Shown here piece after piece: positions 59,824-64,000 of a stretch of DNA of 64,000 nucleotides. Each line of letters begins with the position of its first letter. Position 1 is the stretch's first letter. The notes under the pieces were generated by a model, which made no database searches, was not told the origin of the DNA, and saw nothing but the letters and a program-made list of their open reading frames with translations. The position numbers and the translations under genes were made by a program. The stretch is from Arthrobacter citreus (GTDB lineage: Bacteria > Actinomycetota > Actinomycetes > Actinomycetales > Micrococcaceae): contig NZ_VTFV01000002.1 in NCBI RefSeq assembly GCF_009192745.1, positions 310,001-374,000 of the forward strand, written 5' to 3'.

Positions 59824-60903
59824 TCAGGGGGAGTGAAGCCCGGCGACGAGCGAGTGCATGAGGCTCTCCAGGCTCTCCGCCAGGGCCGCCGGAATCTCTT
59901 CCCCCAGTTGTTTCACGGCAGCATGCGCATGTTCGGATGCCAGCTGCACTGCATGGTCCCGGGCGCCGCACTCCGTGAGCAGGTCCCGGACCTTCTGCAC
60001 CTCTGCCGCTGTCATCCCGGCCCCGCCCATGAGCTCCGAAATCCGGCCCCACTGCGGTTTGGAGGCTGCGTAGGAGAGCAGGACAGTCCGTTTGCCTTCC
60101 CGGAGATCCCCGCTGTTCGTCTTCCCCGTGTCCGCTTCGTCCCCAAATGTCCCGCGGACATCGTCGGCAATCTGGTAGGCAATTCCGGCGTCGCGTCCGA
60201 AGGCAGCCAGCGTTGCAGCCGCGGGGGCTGCGGCGCCTGCCAGCACCGCACCGGCCTGGAGCGGTGCCTCGAAAGAGTAGACGGCGGTCTTCCTGCGGGC
60301 CACCGTCCGCACCTCCCCGGGTGAGGGCATTTCAACTGCCCGGGCGAACTCGACGTCCAGGAGCTCCCCGCCGATTGAAGAGAAGACGGCGTGGTCCAGG
60401 ATCGCACTGAGCTCGGCCCGGACCCCGCTGTCCGCTGCGACGCTTTCATGGAGGCGGTACGCCCCGGCAAGGACCAGGTCTCCGGCCAGCAGTCCGGCAG
60501 CCATGCCGGCATGCTGCGCAGCTTCCTCGGTGGCGCCCGCACGCCGCGACTTGTTCGCGTAGTGCCCGGAGAGGTTGGGAACACCGTGCCTGACTACGTC
60601 CCTGTCAATCACGTCGTCGTGGATGAGGAACGCGTTATGCAGGAGTTCATAGACGGCGGCGAGCCGCGCAGCGGCCGCCGGGTCCCTTCCGCCCAGCTGG
60701 CGGTAGGCGAGCATGAGGAGTCGCGGACGGAACCGCTTGCCGCAGGCAGCGTTCCGTTCAATGGCTTCCCAGAGGCTGAGGTAGGCCGGATGGACGGAGA
60801 CCGCCCGGAGCTTGGCATCCGTGAAGAACTGGTCCAGGACGTCTTCAACCAGTCCCAGCCCGGGGCCGGTTTCCACTGCGTACTCTGCGTCAAGGAATTT
60901 CAC
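59824..60903 (-). CDS. Polyprenyl (geranylgeranyl-type) diphosphate synthase
   Basis: A 359-residue trans-prenyltransferase. The first Asp-rich motif is DDVID (residues 96-100) in NAFLIHDDVIDRD, and the second lies in AYQIADDVRGTFGDE. GKRFRPRLLM is the substrate Lys/Arg loop. The residue five before the first motif is Ala, which allows products of C20 or longer (inference). The GTG start is just downstream of the sugar ABC permease, with 64 bp between them. It is probably co-transcribed with the importer genes and may feed the EboC-like prenyltransferase. Confidence 0.9.
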   Translation of the reverse strand: MKFLDAEYAVETGPGLGLVEDVLDQFFTDAKLRAVSVHPAYLSLWEAIERNAACGKRFRPRLLMLAYRQLGGRDPAAAARLAAVYELLHNAFLIHDDVIDRDVVRHGVPNLSGHYANKSRRAGATEEAAQHAGMAAGLLAGDLVLAGAYRLHESVAADSGVRAELSAILDHAVFSSIGGELLDVEFARAVEMPSPGEVRTVARRKTAVYSFEAPLQAGAVLAGAAAPAAATLAAFGRDAGIAYQIADDVRGTFGDEADTGKTNSGDLREGKRTVLLSYAASKPQWGRISELMGGAGMTAAEVQKVRDLLTECGARDHAVQLASEHAHAAVKQLGEEIPAALAESLESLMHSLVAGLHSP

Positions 60904-60967
60904 TGGTGCGCGCCCTCTGCTTCGTTCTTGATGCCCGGCTGGTGTGCCCGCGGCTGTCCGCGGGCGG

Positions 60968-62026
60968 TTATCCGCCCCGTTTGGACGGCCGCTTGGTAGC
61001 GAAGCGCTGCTGCAGCAGGACCGCGACAACGATGATCGTGCCCTTGACGATGGCCTGGACGGAAGTGTCCAGGTTGTTCTGCGTGAAGATGTTGGTGAGG
61101 GTGGCGAAAATCAGCACGCCCAGGACGGTGCCCGTGATGGTGCCGCGGCCGCCGATCAGCAGGGTGCCGCCCACCACAACGGCGGCAATCGCGTCGAGTT
61201 CCAACAGCAGGCCGTGGGTCGAGGTGCCGGCCGTTGTCCGGCCAAGCATCATGACTGCGCCGATGCCGGCGAAAAGTCCGGACAGGACATACAGCGCTAC
61301 CAGGTGCCGCTTGACCTTGATGCCGGCAAGCCGGGCGGCTTCGCGGTTGCCGCCGATGGCAACGGTCCGCCGCCCAAACGTGGTGCGGTTCAGCAGGAAC
61401 CAGCCCACGGCGGCGGCCAGGATGAAAATCCACACGAGGACCGGAATGCCGAGGAACTCACCGCGCATGGCCTTGGAGAAGTCCCGATTGGTGACGATCT
61501 GCGTGCTGCGCCCTGAGATGAGCTCAGCCAGGCCGCGTGCCCCCACCAGCGTCGCGAGTGTCGCGATGAAGGCAACCACGTTTCCGTAGGCGATCACCAC
61601 GCCGTTGAGCAGTCCGACTCCCGCGCCGACGGCAAGAGCCACCAAAACCATCAGCAGCCACGACGACTGCGTTGCCGCGAGCTGGACGCTGGTGAGGCTG
61701 GCGACCACGGTAGCCAGCCCCAGGACCGAACCCACGGACAGGTCGATGCCCCCGGCCGTAATGACAAAGGTGACGCCAATGCTGACGACGCCAAGGATGG
61801 ACGCGTACCGCAGGATGGTTAGCCAGTTCTCCACATTGAGGAACCGGTCACCGCTGGTGATGGCACCGACGGCGACGAGCAGGCCCAGAGCGACGACGAG
61901 CCCAAGGCTGCGCCCGGCTGAACCACCCAGGGCATTCTTCAGCGGGTTGGTCCCGGAGGAGCTGCTGCTGCTGCCGCCCGGCGGGGTGTTGGTCGGATCA
62001 GCGACCGTGGTGTTTGGCTCGCTCAC
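60968..62026 (-). CDS. Ribose-type ABC importer permease (RbsC-like)
   Basis: A 352-residue membrane protein with eight to ten helices. GLAELISGRSTQIV, FGRRTVAIGGNREAARLAGI and GTLLIGGRGTITGTVLGVLI are RbsC-family signatures. The GTG start overlaps the ATPase gene stop (GTGA). It forms the pore of a CUT2 importer for a pentose, inositol-like or other sugar. The first 35 residues are polar and Ser/Thr/Pro-rich. Confidence 0.93.
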   Translation of the reverse strand: MSEPNTTVADPTNTPPGGSSSSSSGTNPLKNALGGSAGRSLGLVVALGLLVAVGAITSGDRFLNVENWLTILRYASILGVVSIGVTFVITAGGIDLSVGSVLGLATVVASLTSVQLAATQSSWLLMVLVALAVGAGVGLLNGVVIAYGNVVAFIATLATLVGARGLAELISGRSTQIVTNRDFSKAMRGEFLGIPVLVWIFILAAAVGWFLLNRTTFGRRTVAIGGNREAARLAGIKVKRHLVALYVLSGLFAGIGAVMMLGRTTAGTSTHGLLLELDAIAAVVVGGTLLIGGRGTITGTVLGVLIFATLTNIFTQNNLDTSVQAIVKGTIIVVAVLLQQRFATKRPSKRGG

Positions 62027-63540
62027 GCGGCACTTCCCTTCATGATGAGATCGAGCACGCCATGCTCGTCAATGTCGCTTGGATTCTTTTCGGCCAGGAC
62101 GTTGCCGTCGTCGATGATGAGCACCTTGTCCGCAAGCCCCAGCACTTCTTCGATTTCGCTGGAGACGACGATGATGGCTGTCCCGTCGGCTGCGAGCCTT
62201 CGGATCAGGTTGTAGATCTCCGCACGTGCGCCGACGTCGACGCCCCGGGTGGGTTCGTCGAGCAGCAGCACCGGTGTTCCGTGGACAACCCAGCGGGCCA
62301 GGAGGATCTTTTGCTGGTTGCCGCCGGAAAGCGTGCGGGTGGGCCGGTCCGGATCCGCCGGACGCAGTTCCAACGCGGTGATCTGGTCCCGGGCTGCGTC
62401 CCGCTCCGCCTTTTCATTGAGGTAGCCGGCGCGTGCGAACCGTTCGAACGTGGACAGCGTGACGTTCTTGAACAGGGGCTCATCCAGGATGAGGCCCTGG
62501 CTTTTCCGTTCTTCGGGAGAGAGCCCGATTCCTGCTTTGACGGCAGCGGGCACTGAACCCGGGCGGAGGCGTTTTCCGTTGACCGAGATCCTGCCCGAGG
62601 TAGGTTTGCGGACGCCGCAGATGGTCTCCAGGATCTCTGAGCGCTTGGAGCCCACCAGCCCGGCGAATCCCAGGATCTCTCCCGCCCGCAGCTGGAAACT
62701 GACCTTGCTGAACTCTCCCCGCAGCTGGAGGTCCTCCACGTCCAGGACCACCGGAGCATCCGGAGAAACCGGCTTCCGCGGCGGAAAGACGTTTTCGACG
62801 TCCCGTCCGGTCATCAACCGGACCAGTTCCGACCGTGAAGTCTCCGTGACCCGAAGTCCGCTGGCGGTGCTCTTGCCGTCCTTGAGGACCGAAATCCGGT
62901 CACCGATCTGGCGGATTTCCTCCAGGCGGTGGGAGATATACACCACCGCGATTCCCTGCGCAGTGAGCTCCCGAATCACGCGGAAGAGGTTCGCCACCTC
63001 ACCTGAATCGAGGATGGCGCTGGGCTCGTCCATGATGATGAGCTTCGTATCGCGGGACAGGGCACGGGCCAGGCTGACGATCTGCTTGTTCGCAGCGGAC
63101 AGTGTTCCCACCTCAGCCGCCGGCGAGAGCCTGCTGTGTCCGAGCCGCTTCAGCAGGTCACGGGTCAGCCCGCGGGTCTTCCTCACATTGAGGATCCCGC
63201 CCGCCGCCTTTTCATGGCCCAGGAAAATGTTCTCCGCCACGGTGAGTCCGTCCACGACGTCCAGTTCCTGGTACATGGTGGCGATGCCCAGGGCCAGGGC
63301 TTCCGTCGGATGGCGAAGCGAGACTTCCCTGCCCTCCCACAGAATCGCCCCGCCGTCCGGTTCATGCACTCCGGAGAGGGTTTTGATCAGGGTGGACTTG
63401 CCGGCCCCGTTTTGGCCCATCACGCAGTGGACCTCTCCGGGAAGCACCTGGAGGTCCACGCCCTTGAGTACCTGTACGGCGCCAAAGTGCTTCGAGAGGC
63501 CGCGCACCTCGAGCAAAGGGGGCTGATCTTCATCGAACAT
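62023..63540 (-). CDS. Ribose-type ABC importer ATPase, duplicated (RbsA-like)
   Basis: A 505-residue protein with two ABC domains. The first has Walker A GQNGAGKST, signature LSAANKQIVSLARAL and Walker B LIIMDEPSA. The second has a degenerate Walker A (GLVGSKRSE), as is normal for RbsA, and signature LSGGNQQKILLARW. The ATG shows no Shine-Dalgarno sequence, and TAGGTT ends six bases before it, so the transcript may be leaderless. It is the first gene of a minus-strand operon with the permease and prenyl synthase, divergent from the binding protein. Confidence 0.94.
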   Translation of the reverse strand: MFDEDQPPLLEVRGLSKHFGAVQVLKGVDLQVLPGEVHCVMGQNGAGKSTLIKTLSGVHEPDGGAILWEGREVSLRHPTEALALGIATMYQELDVVDGLTVAENIFLGHEKAAGGILNVRKTRGLTRDLLKRLGHSRLSPAAEVGTLSAANKQIVSLARALSRDTKLIIMDEPSAILDSGEVANLFRVIRELTAQGIAVVYISHRLEEIRQIGDRISVLKDGKSTASGLRVTETSRSELVRLMTGRDVENVFPPRKPVSPDAPVVLDVEDLQLRGEFSKVSFQLRAGEILGFAGLVGSKRSEILETICGVRKPTSGRISVNGKRLRPGSVPAAVKAGIGLSPEERKSQGLILDEPLFKNVTLSTFERFARAGYLNEKAERDAARDQITALELRPADPDRPTRTLSGGNQQKILLARWVVHGTPVLLLDEPTRGVDVGARAEIYNLIRRLAADGTAIIVVSSEIEEVLGLADKVLIIDDGNVLAEKNPSDIDEHGVLDLIMKGSAA

Positions 63541-63608
63541 GTGAGGAACCTAACACATTATGTCGGCAGTCGGTATAAGGTCGTCGATTATTTTCAATCT
63601 TCTGTTAT

Positions 63609-63624
63609 TGTGATGCGGGTCACG
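63609..63624. promoter_or_regulatory. CRP/GlxR-like site between the sugar binding protein and ATPase genes
   Basis: TGTGA-N6-TCACG matches nine of ten conserved bases of the CRP/GlxR palindrome. It lies in the 163 bp divergent gap, so it could set both the binding-protein and the ATPase/permease/prenyl-synthase transcripts to catabolite status. Confidence 0.5.
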
Positions 63625-63703
63625 CAAAGTTGCGGCTTTCAGAGGTGGCCGTGTCCTTGCCTAAGACGCAGCGAAGACGCACCGACTCAATGAGGAGACA
63701 CAG

Positions 63704-64000
63704 ATGCCTGCAGTTCTTAAGAAACGGAAAATGCTCATCCACGCCGGTGCCTTCCTGGCAGTAGGCGCCCTGGTCGCCGGGTGTTCATCCGGAGATGACG
63801 GGGGCGACAGCCAGCCCACCAATGCGTCGGTCGAGGGCAACGAAGCCGAGGGTGACACCGTCGTCATCGGATTCTCCGGCCCGGCAGCAGACCACGGCTG
63901 GCTTGGCGCCATCAACAGCGCCGCGATTGCTGCCGCAGAGGACCTCCCTGACGTTGAACTGCGGGTCGCGGAAGGCACCAACGACGCCAACCTCCAGATC
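63704..64000 (+). CDS. Sugar ABC importer substrate-binding lipoprotein, cut by window end
   Basis: The first 99 residues of a binding protein. Its basic N-terminus (MPAVLKKRKM), hydrophobic segment and lipobox VAGC (Cys27) give a lipoprotein. The mature start, after an acidic linker, is VVIGFSGPAADHGWLGAINSAA, typical of periplasmic-binding-protein family 1 (RbsB-like) domains. GAGGAG precedes the ATG. It completes the importer whose other parts are divergent at 60968-63540. The ligand is not readable from this fragment. Confidence 0.88.
   Translation, partial: MPAVLKKRKMLIHAGAFLAVGALVAGCSSGDDGGDSQPTNASVEGNEAEGDTVVIGFSGPAADHGWLGAINSAAIAAAEDLPDVELRVAEGTNDANLQI

Noticed and set aside
1-64000. 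CRISPR arrays, tRNA/rRNA genes, IS elements or integrases
   Set aside because: No regularly spaced repeats, no cloverleaf-like stretches in the gaps, and no transposase or recombinase protein were found. The only direct long repeat noticed is the terminator pair at 18334 and 36303.

Overview
This 64 kb window is high-GC actinobacterial chromosome. Gene content and style (GTG/TTG starts, many start-stop overlaps, several apparently leaderless genes, MHS and Bcr-type transporters, purine degradation, ROK regulators) point to Arthrobacter or a close relative in the Micrococcaceae. That assignment is inference, because no rRNA or housekeeping marker is present. No tRNA, rRNA, CRISPR array, insertion sequence or integrase was seen.

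Layout. (1) 1-5.7 kb: end of a glycolate/D-lactate-type FAD oxidase, a collagen-like lipoprotein, and an MMPL exporter behind a TetR repressor. (2) 5.7-11.5 kb: purine catabolism in two divergent operons, xanthine dehydrogenase subunits on the minus strand and the urate-to-allantoin genes uraD-uraH-urate oxidase on the plus strand. (3) 11.6-18.3 kb: mixed genes including a CitE-like lyase, an RraA-like protein, a TetR/DHA2 efflux pair, a universal stress protein, a Bcr/CflA pump and an SDR oxidoreductase. (4) 18.6-36.3 kb: a one-direction island of 15 genes for meta-cleavage of an unknown aromatic compound. It holds a two-component flavin monooxygenase, a LigB-type extradiol dioxygenase, two alpha/beta-hydrolases (one with its whole catalytic triad replaced), a PucR regulator, an ABC importer, two HpaI aldolases around an HpaH hydratase, then CoA-transferase, glutaryl-CoA dehydrogenase, aldehyde dehydrogenase and 3-hydroxyacyl-CoA dehydrogenase. 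It lies between two nearly identical terminator repeats. (5) 36.3-45.9 kb: ordinary accessory genes (membrane proteins, DHFR-like, YdeI-like, S10 peptidase, MHS transporter, META lipoprotein, CorA, M23 peptidase, alcohol dehydrogenase). (6) 45.9-64 kb: a sugar/cyclitol region centred on an ebo-type operon (48.8-55.9 kb).

How the genes work together. The ebo-type operon has six translationally coupled genes: a myo-inositol-phosphate-synthase-like cyclase, a UbiA prenyltransferase (EboC), an isomerase-EboA fusion, a TatD hydrolase (EboB), EboE and a phosphodiesterase (EboF). The expected EboD sugar-phosphate cyclase is absent, and the inositol-phosphate-synthase-like protein stands where it would be. 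Nearby are a polyprenyl diphosphate synthase, a ribose-type ABC importer, two ROK regulators, a Tat-exported sugar isomerase and a secreted sugar dehydrogenase. The inference is a system that makes a prenylated cyclitol or moves such a metabolite across the membrane. It is the best candidate here for an undescribed system.

Limits. All calls come from reading translated sequence and motifs by eye; no similarity search was run. Promoter and operator calls are pattern matches. Substrates of the catabolic island and of the ebo region are not determined.
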